A stretch of DNA of 64,000 nt. Source: Nesterenkonia aurantiaca (GTDB lineage: Bacteria > Actinomycetota > Actinomycetes > Actinomycetales > Micrococcaceae). Under the pieces are notes generated by a model that saw nothing but the letters and a program-made list of their open reading frames with translations, did not search any database and was not told the origin of the DNA. The stretch lies in assembly GCF_004364585.1 (NCBI RefSeq), contig NZ_SOAN01000003.1:124001-188000 (forward strand), written 5' to 3'. Position 1 is the stretch's first letter. Each line of letters opens with the position of its first letter. Positions 33,087 to 43,300 of this stretch are shown here, piece by piece. Position numbers and translations under genes: made by a program.

Positions 33087-34373
33087 GTGACGCGACAGGA
33101 CAGCAACCCAGACCAGCCCAGCAGCCCCGCCGGCACCCCGAAGATCGGGGTCATCGGCGACGGCCAGCTGGCCCGCATGATGGCCCCGGCCGCCGTGGAG
33201 CTGGGCATCGAGCTGCACCTGCTCGCGGGCTCGGCCGACTCCTCGGCCGCCCAGGTCATCCCGCACACCACCCTTGGGGACTACACCGACCCCGACGAGG
33301 TGGCCGCCTTCGCCGCCGGCCTGGACGTGGTCACCTTCGACCATGAGCATGTGCCCGCCGAGGTGCTCGAGGCGCTCACCACCGCCGGCACCGATATGCA
33401 CCCCGGTCCCGAGGCGCTGATCTACGCCCAGGACAAGCTCGCGATGCGCAGCGCCGTGGAGCAGCTTGGCCTGCCGAACCCGCGCTGGGCCGAGGTCCGC
33501 AGCGTCGAGGACCTGCTGGGATTCGGCGCCGACGTCGGCTGGCCGGTGGTGCTGAAGACCCCGCGCGGAGGCTATGACGGCAAGGGGGTGCGGATGATCG
33601 ACTCAGCCGAACAGGCCGCCGAGGCCCAGGACTGGTTCGGCCGCGCCGCCGAAACCGGTTCAGGTCTGCTCGCGGAGCAGAAGGTGCGCTACACCCGTGA
33701 GCTCTCCGCGCAGGTGGCGCGCTCCGCTGCGGGGGAGACCGTGACCTACCCGGTGGTGGAATCCACCCAGACCAATGGGGTCTGCGATGAGGTCATCGCC
33801 CCGGCGCCGCAGACCAGCGCGGACCACCTGGAGGTGTGCGAGCGCATCGCACGCACGGTGGCTGAGAAGCTGCAGGTCACCGGCATGCTCGCGGTGGAGC
33901 TCTTCGAGATCAGTGAAGACGATGCCGACCCCGAGACCGGGACCACCGCCGGGATCTTCATCAACGAACTCGCCATGCGACCGCATAACTCCGGGCACTG
34001 GACCATGGACGGATCCGTCACCAGCCAGTTCGAGCAGCACCTTCGCGCCGTGCTCGGGCTTCCGCTGGGCGCCACCGAGGTCAAGGGCGGCGCCGGCGGC
34101 TACACGGTGATGAAGAATCTGCTCGGCAGCGACGCCGAGGAGCAACGGTCCCCACACGATTCCTTCGCCGCGGCGATGCGCCGCTCGCCGGGATCCAAGA
34201 TCCACCTCTACGGCAAACAAGCCCGCCCAGGTCGCAAGATCGGGCATGTGAACATCCTCACCCAGACGCTTTCCACGCAGGAGACCTGGGAAGCGCGCCG
34301 CGCGAGGCTCCAGCGCGTGCGCCGAGCCGCCGCGGATGTGGCCGAGATCATCGTGGAAGGACCTGCCCAGTGA
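33087..34373 (+). CDS. purK: 5-(carboxyamino)imidazole ribonucleotide synthase
   Basis: A 428-residue ATP-grasp enzyme of purine synthesis that carboxylates AIR to N5-CAIR using ATP and bicarbonate. GVIGDGQLARMMAPAA is the N-terminal fold motif, KTPRGGYDGKGV the ATP-grasp loop, and NELAMRPHNSGHWTMDG the conserved C-terminal active-site block. The start GTG 33087 is chosen from the hexamer spacing. It is followed by purE after a 15-bp tandem repeat region. Confidence 0.93.
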   Translation: MTRQDSNPDQPSSPAGTPKIGVIGDGQLARMMAPAAVELGIELHLLAGSADSSAAQVIPHTTLGDYTDPDEVAAFAAGLDVVTFDHEHVPAEVLEALTTAGTDMHPGPEALIYAQDKLAMRSAVEQLGLPNPRWAEVRSVEDLLGFGADVGWPVVLKTPRGGYDGKGVRMIDSAEQAAEAQDWFGRAAETGSGLLAEQKVRYTRELSAQVARSAAGETVTYPVVESTQTNGVCDEVIAPAPQTSADHLEVCERIARTVAEKLQVTGMLAVELFEISEDDADPETGTTAGIFINELAMRPHNSGHWTMDGSVTSQFEQHLRAVLGLPLGATEVKGGAGGYTVMKNLLGSDAEEQRSPHDSFAAAMRRSPGSKIHLYGKQARPGRKIGHVNILTQTLSTQETWEARRARLQRVRRAAADVAEIIVEGPAQ

Positions 34374-34489
34374 GCCAGAACCCAGTGAGCCAGAACCCAG
34401 CGCACCAGCACCCAGCGCACCAGAGCCCCGTGAGTGAGAACCCAACCCTTGAGTGAGAAGCCAGTGAGCCAGAACCCCGTGAGTCACCC
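34366..34489 (+). repeat. Degenerate 15-bp tandem repeats across the purK-purE junction
   Basis: Units such as CCCAGTGAGCCAGAA (34366, 34381), CCCAGCGCACCAG(CA/AG) (34396, 34411) and CCCCGTGAGTGAGAA (34426) repeat every 15 bases, with one 19-base interruption, then GCCAGTGAGCCAGAA (34460). The array spans the purK stop codon and the candidate purE start codons. Confidence 0.85.
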
Positions 34490-35081
34490 TGTTGAGCACC
34501 AGGCCGCCGCAGCGTCCTCGAGCGACGCCGAGGCACAGACCCGCAGCGCCTCTGCGGCCCAGGTCGGTCTGGTCATGGGATCGAACTCCGACTGGCCGAT
34601 CATGAAGGCCGCCGCGCAGGCGCTGGACGAGTTCGGCATCACCTTCGAGGCCGACGTCGTCTCGGCCCACCGGATGGCCGAAGAGATGATCAGCTACGGC
34701 AAGACCGCCCACGAGCGCGGGATCCGGGTGATCATCGCCGGTGCCGGGGGAGCGGCCCACCTGCCGGGCATGTTGGCCTCGGTCACGCCGCTGCCGGTGA
34801 TCGGCGTGCCGGTGCCGCTGAAGCACCTCGACGGCATGGATTCGCTGCTGAGCATCGTGCAGATGCCAGCTGGGGTGCCCGTGGCCACCGTCTCGGTGGG
34901 CGGCGCCCGCAATGCCGGGCTGCTCGCCGTGCGCACCCTGGCCGCCGGAGACTCCGCCCAGGCCGCGCAGCTGCGCGAGAGCCTGCTGGACTTCCAGAAG
35001 TCGCTGGCCGCCGAGGCCCACGCAAAGGGCGCCGCACTGCGCGAAGAGGCCGCCGAGCTGGGCACGTACCGGACGCGATGA
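34434..35081 (+). CDS. purE: N5-carboxyaminoimidazole ribonucleotide mutase
   Basis: A PurE mutase that moves the carboxyl group of N5-CAIR to give CAIR, the step after PurK. Family blocks: [26 protein letters not shown] and [15 protein letters not shown]. The conserved protein starts near residue 43; the leader before it is encoded by 15-bp repeats. Starts GTG 34434, TTG 34449, GTG 34464 and GTG 34479 are all in frame and none has a good ribosome site, so the given start is provisional. The stop overlaps the next ATG. Confidence 0.92.
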   Translation: MRTQPLSEKPVSQNPVSHPVEHQAAAASSSDAEAQTRSASAAQVGLVMGSNSDWPIMKAAAQALDEFGITFEADVVSAHRMAEEMISYGKTAHERGIRVIIAGAGGAAHLPGMLASVTPLPVIGVPVPLKHLDGMDSLLSIVQMPAGVPVATVSVGGARNAGLLAVRTLAAGDSAQAAQLRESLLDFQKSLAAEAHAKGAALREEAAELGTYRTR

Positions 35082-36718
35082 GCGACTCCACGATCAGCTA
35101 TCACCGGTTCACCACCGAACCCGAGGTGATCCGAAGCCCGCAGCGCGGTTCCGAGACTGACCGCACCCGACGCGCCCTGATGCTCCTGGCGCTGACCCTG
35201 TTCATCCCCGGCGCCGCCCAGATCGCTGCGGGTTCCAAGAAGCTCGGCCGCGCCGCCCTGGCCGTCACCATCGGCTGCTGGTTCTCCGCGCTCCTGCTGG
35301 GACTGATGTTCCTCACCATGCGCGGAGTCGTGCTCTCGCTGCTGACCCAGCCGTTCATGCTCTGGCTCAGCGCGGTGGTGCTGGGCGCGCTGGCGCTCGG
35401 CTGGCTGATCCTCTGGCTTGACACCTTCCGGCTGCTTCACTTCACCTCCCTGGCGCAGGGGCTCAAGCCGATCGTCGCCGTCGTGCTGGTGGTGCTGATC
35501 ACCGTGACCTCGGGGGCACTGGGCTACGGCGCCAAACTGGTCAACGAGGGTCGTGCCGCGCTGGACGGGATCTTCGCCTCCGGTCCCGGCATCGACGCCG
35601 TGGACGGGCGGTATAACTTCCTGCTCATGGGCGCCGACGCCGGCGAGGGGCGCGAGGGCCTGCGCCCAGACTCCATCCACGTGGTCAGCGTCAACGAGGA
35701 CTCCGCAGAGACCATCATCTTCTCGATCCCGCGCAATTTCCAGAACGCCCAGTTCAACGAGGACTCCCCGCTCAACGCGGTCTATCCGACAGGCTATGAC
35801 TGTGGCGACGAGTGCATCATCAACTTCCTCTACACGGATGTGATGAACAACCATCAGGACCTCTACCCCGAAGCTGAGGATCCCGGTGCCGAAGCCATGA
35901 TGGACGCGGTCTCCGGAAGCCTGAACCTGGAGGTCTCCGGCTACGTGATGGTGGACATGGACGGATTCGAGCAGCTCATCGACGCCATGGGTGGGGTGAG
36001 CGTGGACTCCGGCGGCTGGGTGCCCTACCGCGGCCCGATGCCCGACGGCAGCTGGGGGGACAACTGGTGGGCCCCCGGTGTGTACGAGTTCTCGGGCCAG
36101 GAGGCTCTGGCCTACGCACGCTCGCGCACCTTCAGCTCCGACTACAACCGGATCCAGCGTCAGCAGTGCATCCAGCAGGCGATGATGTCCCAGTTCAATC
36201 CGCAGACGCTGCTCTCGCGATTCAGCGAGATCATGCAGGCCGGGGGGAACGTGGTGGAGACCAACCTGCCGCAGTCCCAGCTGGGCTCGTTCCTGGACCT
36301 GGCCGTCGACGCGCAGGGCCAGACCCCGCAGCGCCTGGTGCTAGGCGCCCCCGACTTCGGGGCCTCCGGCGACCTGTTCTCCACCTACCCCGATTTCGAG
36401 CAGATCCAGCAGCGGGTGGATGAGCTGATCGCCAACGAGGAGCACCAGAACGGCGGTGGGCTCTTCGGCTCCGCCGGGTTCCTGCCCGCGCAATCCGGGA
36501 CGCTCGGTGTGATGCTGGCGACACCGGCCCAGGCCACCGGACAGGCCGCTGGCGCGGTCGAGGACGACGAGCCCTCGATCGACCCGACGTCGCCGCCTAC
36601 CCAGCCAGACGGCTCGGAACTGACCCGGGAGTATCTGATCGACGCTCAGCGCAATGGTCAGACCGGGGTCCTCGAGGAGGCCGCCTCCTCGAACTACCGC
36701 TGCGACCCGGTGAATTAG
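35078..36718 (+). CDS. LytR-CpsA-Psr (LCP) family ligase
   Basis: A 546-residue membrane protein that probably transfers lipid-linked glycopolymers (teichoic acid, arabinogalactan-like or capsular) onto peptidoglycan. Three or four N-terminal helices (about residues 33-150) precede the external LCP domain: [21 protein letters not shown] with the metal Asp, [19 protein letters not shown] and [20 protein letters not shown] with the conserved arginines. The C-terminal tail is acidic and Thr/Pro-rich. ATG 35078 overlaps the purE stop (ATGA). Neighbouring manA, gtrA and large glycosyltransferase genes fit a wall-glycan role. Confidence 0.9.
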   Translation: MSDSTISYHRFTTEPEVIRSPQRGSETDRTRRALMLLALTLFIPGAAQIAAGSKKLGRAALAVTIGCWFSALLLGLMFLTMRGVVLSLLTQPFMLWLSAVVLGALALGWLILWLDTFRLLHFTSLAQGLKPIVAVVLVVLITVTSGALGYGAKLVNEGRAALDGIFASGPGIDAVDGRYNFLLMGADAGEGREGLRPDSIHVVSVNEDSAETIIFSIPRNFQNAQFNEDSPLNAVYPTGYDCGDECIINFLYTDVMNNHQDLYPEAEDPGAEAMMDAVSGSLNLEVSGYVMVDMDGFEQLIDAMGGVSVDSGGWVPYRGPMPDGSWGDNWWAPGVYEFSGQEALAYARSRTFSSDYNRIQRQQCIQQAMMSQFNPQTLLSRFSEIMQAGGNVVETNLPQSQLGSFLDLAVDAQGQTPQRLVLGAPDFGASGDLFSTYPDFEQIQQRVDELIANEEHQNGGGLFGSAGFLPAQSGTLGVMLATPAQATGQAAGAVEDDEPSIDPTSPPTQPDGSELTREYLIDAQRNGQTGVLEEAASSNYRCDPVN

Positions 36719-36724
36719 GGCTGA

Positions 36725-36730
36725 TAAGGT
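36725..36730 (+). promoter_or_regulatory. -10 hexamer TAAGGT, leaderless start of manA
   Basis: TAAGGT directly follows the LCP stop codon and ends seven bases before the manA ATG at 36738. Confidence 0.4.
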
Positions 36731-36737
36731 TCTCCCG

Positions 36738-38105
36738 ATGTTCAAGATGATCAACCCTGTTCGCGACTACGCGTGGGGTTCCACCACCGCGTTCAGAGAG
36801 CTCTTCGGCTGGGCCGCATCCGCGACCCCGCAGGCCGAGCTCTGGATGGGGGCCCATCCTTCAGGCCCGTCCCTTCTGGAACTGCCATCTGCTGGCGCGC
36901 AGGGTCCCGGTGAGATCACCTCCCTCCCGGAGTACCTCCACGACTCAGCCCAGGCCTCGGAGAGCTTCCCCTTTCTGCTCAAGGTGCTCGCCGCCGAGCA
37001 GCCGCTCTCGATCCAGTCGCACCCCACCGCAGAGCGCGCCCGCCTCGGCTTCGCGGCAGAGGAAACCGCCGGGGTCGCCCGGGACGCTGCGCACCGCAGC
37101 TATAAAGACCCCCACGCCAAACCCGAACTGGTCGTCGCGCTGACGGAATTCTCCGCGCTGTGCGGCTTCCGGCCCTATGCGGAGGCTGTGACGGTTCTGG
37201 AGTCGCTTCGCACCTCGCTTGCCGGTCTCGGCCACGGCGGAGCTGAGCCGCAGGATCACCCGCAGCTGCGCACGGTGCTGGACCGGCTGCACAGCTGCGT
37301 GGTCGCCCAGGACTACGCCGCAGCGCTGGAGCAGCTGCTGGGCAGCCACCGGGACGAGTCCGCGATCGCCGCCGGCCAGCTGCACGGCATGCTGGACCCG
37401 GCGTCAGGACCGCGGCGGGAAGACGACGCCGGAATCAGCGCGTCCCTGGATCCGGGCACGCGAGGGATGCTGGACCAGGTCAGCGCGGCGTTCCCCCGGG
37501 ACCCGGGCATCTTCGTCACGCTGCTGCTCAACCGCGTGCAGCTGGCGCCCGGAGAGTCGATCTACCTTCCCGCCGGGAATCTCCACGCCTACCTGCATGG
37601 GGTCGGCGTGGAGCTCATGGGCAACTCCGACAACGTGCTGCGCGGCGGACTGACCGGCAAGCACCTGGATGTCGAGGAGCTGCTCAGCGTCACCGACTTC
37701 GGGGTGCTCCCGGTCCCGCACTGCCCGGTGCAGCGCAGCGATGCTTCCCCGCACCGGACCAGATACCAGGCCCCGTTCGAGGAGTTCGCGCTGGAATCCT
37801 TTGAGCTTCCCGGAGAGGTGATGTTGGAACGGCCCGGCCCCGGTATCGTGCTGTGCACGGCCGGCGAGCTGACGCTGCACGCTCCGCCCGGAACGCGGGA
37901 TGAGTCAGCGGCACCGAGTGACCCCGGCGTCGGCGTGGGACCCACCTCAGGCTCAGGAACACCTCATATGCTCACTCTTACCCCCGGCGAATCCGCCTTC
38001 TTGCCGGCCACCGCCGGCCACCGGCTGAGCGCCGCCGCTCACGCCCAGGCCTTCCTGGCCAGCTCCACCTTCGCCAGCACAGACCGGCAGGAATATCGCC
38101 CATGA
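36738..38105 (+). CDS. manA: Mannose-6-phosphate isomerase, class I
   Basis: A 455-residue zinc enzyme interconverting mannose 6-phosphate and fructose 6-phosphate, feeding GDP-mannose synthesis. Seen: NPVRDYAWGSTTAFRELFG, ELWMGAHPSGPS, LSIQSHPTAERAR (zinc ligands), KPELVVALTEF and IYLPAGNLHAYLHGVGVELM. A Pro/Gly-rich loop near residue 400 interrupts the C-terminal cupin-like part. The stop overlaps gtrA (ATGA). Confidence 0.93.
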   Translation: MFKMINPVRDYAWGSTTAFRELFGWAASATPQAELWMGAHPSGPSLLELPSAGAQGPGEITSLPEYLHDSAQASESFPFLLKVLAAEQPLSIQSHPTAERARLGFAAEETAGVARDAAHRSYKDPHAKPELVVALTEFSALCGFRPYAEAVTVLESLRTSLAGLGHGGAEPQDHPQLRTVLDRLHSCVVAQDYAAALEQLLGSHRDESAIAAGQLHGMLDPASGPRREDDAGISASLDPGTRGMLDQVSAAFPRDPGIFVTLLLNRVQLAPGESIYLPAGNLHAYLHGVGVELMGNSDNVLRGGLTGKHLDVEELLSVTDFGVLPVPHCPVQRSDASPHRTRYQAPFEEFALESFELPGEVMLERPGPGIVLCTAGELTLHAPPGTRDESAAPSDPGVGVGPTSGSGTPHMLTLTPGESAFLPATAGHRLSAAAHAQAFLASSTFASTDRQEYRP

Positions 38106-38614
38106 TCACCAAGCTGTATCGGCGCATCGAGACCCTGTTCCTCGCGCTCTGGCGCGAGGTCGCGAAGTTCGGCGCCGTCGGCGGTGTCGCCTTCATCATC
38201 GACTCCGCGATCTTCCTCTGGCTGATCAGCGGGCCCATGGACGACTCGCAGCTCAAGGCCAAGGTCGTCGCCGGCGTCGTCGCCACCATGTTCTCCTGGA
38301 TGGCCAACCGCTACTGGACCTTCCGGCACCGGCGCTCCACCGGCAAGGCGCGCGAGCTGGTGCTGTTCCTGTTCATGAATGCGATCGGCCTGGGCATCCA
38401 GACCGGCTGCGTGGGCATCGCGAAGTACGTCCTGGGCATGGACTCGGTGAGCGAGGTCTTCATCGCCGGCAACGTGATCGGCCTGGTGCTGGCCACCATC
38501 TTCCGCTTCTTCGCCTATAAGTACTGGGTCTTCACGACCGACCGCACGAGCTTCTCGGACCTGCCCGCCGAGCAGGACCCCGCCGCCGACGCCGCCGAGG
38601 TCACTTCCCGCTGA
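38102..38614 (+). CDS. GtrA-family membrane protein
   Basis: A 170-residue GtrA-like protein with four hydrophobic helices. The conserved elements are FGAVGGVAFIIDSAIFLWL, SWMANRYWTFRHRR and FRFFAYKYWVF. GtrA proteins help flip lipid-linked sugars (bactoprenyl-phosphate hexose) across the membrane. Translationally coupled to manA, it fits mannosylation or other envelope glycan synthesis. Confidence 0.9.
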   Translation: MITKLYRRIETLFLALWREVAKFGAVGGVAFIIDSAIFLWLISGPMDDSQLKAKVVAGVVATMFSWMANRYWTFRHRRSTGKARELVLFLFMNAIGLGIQTGCVGIAKYVLGMDSVSEVFIAGNVIGLVLATIFRFFAYKYWVFTTDRTSFSDLPAEQDPAADAAEVTSR

Positions 38615-38741
38615 GCCCGGGCCCGCCGCCCCTGTCGCGGGGGCGCGAACGGTCGGAAAGATCACGAATCCGGGCAGGATTCCACCCATCTGCGCCCCAG
38701 GGAGGGGCTCCTTGCCCCTGCCCGTGCCCGCGTCGCCGCCC

Positions 38742-39566
38742 TCAGCGGACGCCCTCATTGCGCAGCATCTGCTCCCACGCCTCGGGCTGCGCGGCGGGAT
38801 CGCCCTGGAACAGCACCACCGGGCGGCTCTGCGCCCAGGTCTGAAGCATCTGCGCGAACAGCTCCTCGCCGGCCCAGCGGGCAAGTCGCCAGTCCTTCAG
38901 GCTCGTCTCGATCGCAGCGCCGACGACGACGAGCCCACCTCCTGCCGCAGCGCCGGACTCGGCCCCGGTGGTCGCTCCGGGAAGCGCGAGCGGCGGCAGC
39001 GGGGCCGGCAGCTGGTCCGGGTGCTGCCGGACCTCTGCGGAGATGTCCAGCGCCCAGGCGGGAAGCCGCTCTCCGGTGGACTCCTCGAAGGAAGCATCGA
39101 GCAGCCCGGGCGAGAGCGCCGCGAGCTCGGCCTCGCCGAGCCCAGACGCCATCGGCCCTGCACCGGTCCACGCGTCGGGCCGGTCGGTGATGATCAACCC
39201 GGGTTCCAGCCCGGAAGCGAGCGACACGAGAGCCTCGGCGTCGTCCTGCGCCGCTGCGGGGGCGCTCAGCGTCGTTCTCCAGCCCAGCGCCCCGGCGGCC
39301 AGCAGGACGGCGGCGGCCTTCCAATGCGGGGCGGCGTCGACCAGCACCGGGGCATCCTCGTCGATCTCGGTCTCCTGGCTGAAGAGACCGATCAGCTTGA
39401 CCGCCCAGTTCTGCAGCACCCGCCCGGAGAGCTCCACCCGTTCCTGGTTCTCACCAGCTCCGTACCAGATCAGCGCGGGCTGCGGTCGGGACTCGAGCAG
39501 GTCCAGCAGGGCCGGGAAGTTCTGGGGTGCTTGGGCGGCAGAGCCGCCGAGTGTGATCGGTGTCAT
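38742..39566 (-). CDS. TIGR03089-family protein (AMP-ligase-like fragment)
   Basis: A 274-residue actinobacterial family resembling the N-terminal part of AMP-forming acyl-CoA ligases but too short to be one. Seen: TPALIWYG-like strand ALIWYGAGENQERVELSGRV, LQNWAVKLIGLF, VDAAPHWKAAAVLLAAGALG and, near the end, ARWAGEELFAQML. No AMP-binding P-loop is visible. Function unknown. ATG 39566 has AGGAGAG upstream and is preferred to the longer frame. Divergent from whiB, its usual neighbourhood. Confidence 0.82.
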   Translation of the reverse strand: MTPITLGGSAAQAPQNFPALLDLLESRPQPALIWYGAGENQERVELSGRVLQNWAVKLIGLFSQETEIDEDAPVLVDAAPHWKAAAVLLAAGALGWRTTLSAPAAAQDDAEALVSLASGLEPGLIITDRPDAWTGAGPMASGLGEAELAALSPGLLDASFEESTGERLPAWALDISAEVRQHPDQLPAPLPPLALPGATTGAESGAAAGGGLVVVGAAIETSLKDWRLARWAGEELFAQMLQTWAQSRPVVLFQGDPAAQPEAWEQMLRNEGVR

Positions 39567-39673
39567 AGTTTCTCTCCTGGGTCCGCCGCGCCTCGCGGCA
39601 AGCTGATTTTTCACGGCGTGTCGGGCGTGATCATGGGGTTGGCGGTCTGCTAGTGGCTACTTAAGTCGCTCAC

Positions 39674-39703
39674 TTGACGGATCATTACTTACGCCAGTGT
39701 AAT
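39674..39703 (+). promoter_or_regulatory. whiB promoter
   Basis: TTGACG (39674-39679) and TGTAAT (39698-39703) with an 18-bp spacer, about 40 bases before the whiB ATG. The whole 39567-39744 region is more AT-rich than its surroundings and must also hold the leftward promoter. Confidence 0.5.
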
Positions 39704-39744
39704 TAGGGGCAGTACACGCATGATCAACCTCGGGAGGCCCTTTG

Positions 39745-40350
39745 ATGGGGAACGCAGAGCGGCTGGGCGCAGAACAGCCCGGCACCACGGCCACAGCGCG
39801 CAGGACAGGTCTCGAGGTTCCTGCTGATTGGTTCGTGGACCCTGCTGATCCTCAGGCCGCGGAGCGGCTGGAGCACGGCAAGACCCTGGAGGATCAGGCC
39901 ACGGCCTTCCTCGCCGCCCACGAGGAGGCTGAACGCCGCTCCGAGGAGGACGCGGCCGTCACCCGATCTTCGGTCACGGCTCTCAGTGAGGCGCCTTCCC
40001 GCCGCACTGAGGCCCCGGCCCACGAGCTGCCCGCCCGGGCGACTCCGGCTCCGGAGACCCAGTCCGCGGATTCGGGCCGGACCACCTGGCTGGGTCTGCC
40101 CGCGCTGGTCCCGACCGAGGAGATCGAGGGTGAGCTCGCCTGGCAGGTCGATGCGCTCTGCGCCCAGACCGATCCGGAAGCCTTCTTCCCTGAGAAGGGC
40201 GGCTCCACCCGGGACGCCAAGAAGGTCTGCGGCGCGTGCAACGTGAAACAGGAATGCCTGGAATACGCGCTGGGCAACGATGAGCGCTTCGGCATCTGGG
40301 GTGGACTCTCCGAGCGGGAGCGGCGCAAGCTGCGAAAGAGAGCGCTCTGA
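39745..40350 (+). CDS. WhiB-family transcriptional regulator with long N-terminal extension
   Basis: A 201-residue iron-sulfur regulator, WhiB2/WhmD-like by context. The conserved domain is the last 70 residues: first Cys in ALCAQTD (about residue 139), then VCGACNVKQEC giving C-x22-C-x2-C-x5-C for the 4Fe-4S cluster, then GIWGGLSERERRKLRKR, the beta-turn and basic DNA-contact tail. The first 130 residues are Ala/Glu/Thr-rich and unusual for WhiB proteins of 80-130 residues. GGGAGG lies eight bases before the ATG. WhiB2 proteins govern septation and wall genes. Confidence 0.9.
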   Translation: MGNAERLGAEQPGTTATARRTGLEVPADWFVDPADPQAAERLEHGKTLEDQATAFLAAHEEAERRSEEDAAVTRSSVTALSEAPSRRTEAPAHELPARATPAPETQSADSGRTTWLGLPALVPTEEIEGELAWQVDALCAQTDPEAFFPEKGGSTRDAKKVCGACNVKQECLEYALGNDERFGIWGGLSERERRKLRKRAL

Positions 40351-43300
40351 TCAACGCTCATTCTGGCCCTCATATCGCCGCTGTCGTCCTGCACGACGGC
40401 GGCGATTTGTCGTCCGCTCCAGGCGGGTCCTTCACCGACGCCGACAGCTCAAGCGCCGGAGCCCCCGCTCCCGGAACCCTCGACACTGCTCTTGGCGAGT
40501 TCGGCACCGCGGTGCAGCGGACCCGGGAGGCACTGGCCGCGCAGACCCGGGCCCCGGATCACATCATCGAACTCTCCGCCGCGGGCTACCGTGGGGTCCA
40601 GGACCTCTCCCGGTCGCTGCGCTCCGGCCTGCTCGAAGACCGCCGGCAGGCCCGGGGGACGGCGAGCCAGGGCCCGGGCGGGATCAAGGTCACCCAGCTC
40701 TGGCGCAGCTTGGAGCGACAGCTGCCGGAAGGATTCAACCCGCGCCACCAATGGCTCTGGATCCTGCCCGCCGGCACCGTGCCCACGACCGATGCGCTGG
40801 AGCGGCTCGAAGAGCGCCTCTTCACCGTCAAGGACGAGGAGCGCCACGGCCAGATCCAGCTGATCGGCGCCAAACAGCTCTCCGCCGAGATCCCAGAGCG
40901 GCTGGTCAACGTGGGTCTCTACAGCGCCCGCTCCGCCGAGGTGCTCACGGCCACCGAGCCCAAGGAGCTGGACCAGGGGCAGTACGACGGCCGCGACGCG
41001 GTACCCGCCGTCTCCGGAGAGGCCATGCTGGTCCACGCCCCGCTGTTCGGAGATCTCGGCGGCTTCGACCCGGGACTCAGCGGAGACTACGCCGCCGCGC
41101 AGTTCTGCCGCCGTGCCCGCGAGGTCGGTGCCCATATCGTCATCGAACCCAGCGCACGGGTGCTGCGCGAGGACCCGCCGCGCCGAGACGCCGTGCACCG
41201 GCTCGGTGGAGCGCTCTACCTTCCCGGTGCCCAGCGGGTCAGCCAGATCCGCCGTCGACTCGCCGACGCCAATCCGCTCGCGGTGCCGTTCCTCTGGGTC
41301 GGCATGTGGCTCGCCGCCCTGCTGCGTCTGATCGGGCTGACCGTGGTCAAGGCCCCCGACGCCGGGGCCGGCCAGTTCTTCGCCTCGCTGCGCGCACTGT
41401 TGAACTGGGCGGCAATCGTGCACACGCGTCGATTCGCCACCCAGGGTCGCCGTGCTGCACTGGCGAGGCTCAGCCGCGACGAACAGATCAGCTCCTCCGC
41501 CGAGCTCCTGCGCAGCGGACGCCAGACCGAGGCGCGCATGATGTGCAGCCCCGCCGAGGTCCGGGCCCAGCGCCGCTCGGCGATGACCGCGGAGACCGTC
41601 TCGGTCCCGCGCACCCGGTTCACCCCCGGGTTCTACGGCGAGCCCGAGGACACCGGGGAGCGTGAGAACAACGAGGACGCCCTGCTCGAGATCGGCGCCT
41701 CCGACGGCGAGTTCGACGAGATGCCCTCGCGGCGCTCCGGAGACCGGCTCGGGCTGTTCCTGATGCTGCTGGCCCTGGCCGGAGCCTCTCTGCTGGCCTT
41801 CCGCGACCTGCTCTCCGCCGAGGCGATCACCGGCGGCGCCGCCCTGCCGGTGGCCGCCTCGCTGCCGGAGGTCTTCGCCCATTCGGTGAGCTTCCTGGCT
41901 GCAGACAGCCTCGGAACGCTCTCCGCCGCGGACCCGTTCAACCTGCTGCTGCTCGCCCTCTCGGCACTGAGCTTCGGCCATGGGTCCGCAGTGCTGGTCT
42001 GGCTGTTGATCCTTGCGCTGCCGCTGAGCGCGCTCAGCGCCTGGTACGCCGCCGGCCTCTGGTCCACGAAGGCCTCCCGGCGGGTGGTCTCGGCGCTGCT
42101 CTGGACCGCCATGCCCACCCTGCACATCGCGGTAGGGGAAGGTCGCATCGGAGCGGTTCTGGTCCACGTGCTGCTGCCGGTCGCGGTGGTGGCCACGGTC
42201 CGCGCGGTCGGTCGCGCCGCCGTCGGCCTGGGCGTCGCGGGAAGCTGGGAATACGCCACCGGTGCCGCGCTGCTGCTGATGGTGCTCACCGCCGCCTCCC
42301 CGGCGCTGCTTCCGCTGGTGGTGATCGTCGGCATCGTGCTCGCCTCGATCCTTGGTCGCCGAGGACGCCCGCTGTGGCTGATTCCGCTGACCTCGCTGGC
42401 CGTGGCCGCACCGATGATCGCTTCCGCCGTGCTGCAGGGCAAGAACCTCGCAGCGGTATTGGTCCACGAGCCAGGCCGCGCGCTGGCGGCCGACGCCGCC
42501 CCGCTGTGGCAGCAGCTGCTCGGCTTCTCGCGTGCCTTCGACCCTGCCGCCGGGCTGGCCTCCGCCGGAGCCGCCGGCTCCTGGCTGCCGGGCTACCTCG
42601 CCGGGGATTTCTGGAGCCTACGCATCGCGCTGCTGATCGGGCTGCCGCTGCTGGTCATCGCGCTGCTGGGGATCTTCACCGGCAGCCGCACCCGACCACT
42701 GCCGATCGTGGCCGGTACGCTGCTGCTCGCGGCCCTGGGTCTCTCCGCGCTGGTGGGGCTCCTGGCCGCCGGATCGGATGGCACCGCGGTGATCAGCGGC
42801 AACCCGGGACCCGTGGTGTCGGTGATGCTGTTCTGCCTGCTGGCGGCCGGGATGGCCTCCCTGGACCGATTCCCGCTGGCCTTCCCCCGGGTGGGCGGCA
42901 CCATCACCCCGGTGATCTCCACGCTGCTGGTGCTCGCCATCGGCGCATCCCTGGTGCTGTTCTACAGCCCCCGCGTGATGCCCGGAGCACCGCTGACCGG
43001 TCAGCCGCTGACCGCGGTCAACGCCGCCCCGACGCTCATCGAAGCCGGCTCGCTGCGTCAGCTCCCGGCCACCGCCGCGGATCAGGGCACCGGCCCCGCA
43101 CAACTGCGCACGCTGGTGCTCTCTGCGGCCGATCCCGGGGTGATCGGCGAGCTGGTCTCCGGAGAGGGGCGCACGCTGGACAAGTCCCGGGCGGTGGCAG
43201 CCGCTGGAGACCTGCCGCTGTGGGCGCAGCCCGAGCGCGTCCCGAACCTTCTCGGCGGCGCCCGAGATGACGCCGGTCTCGCAGCCGATCCGATGGCCGC

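Noticed and set aside
40347-40410. Frameshift in the glycosyltransferase as an explanation for the missing start
   Set aside because: The frame is open and conserved right up to the whiB stop, so a non-standard start explains it more simply; a base error cannot be excluded.
40280-41665. 461-codon Arg/Pro/Gly-rich frame overlapping whiB and the glycosyltransferase gene
   Set aside because: Out-of-frame shadow; the glycosyltransferase frame carries all conserved blocks.
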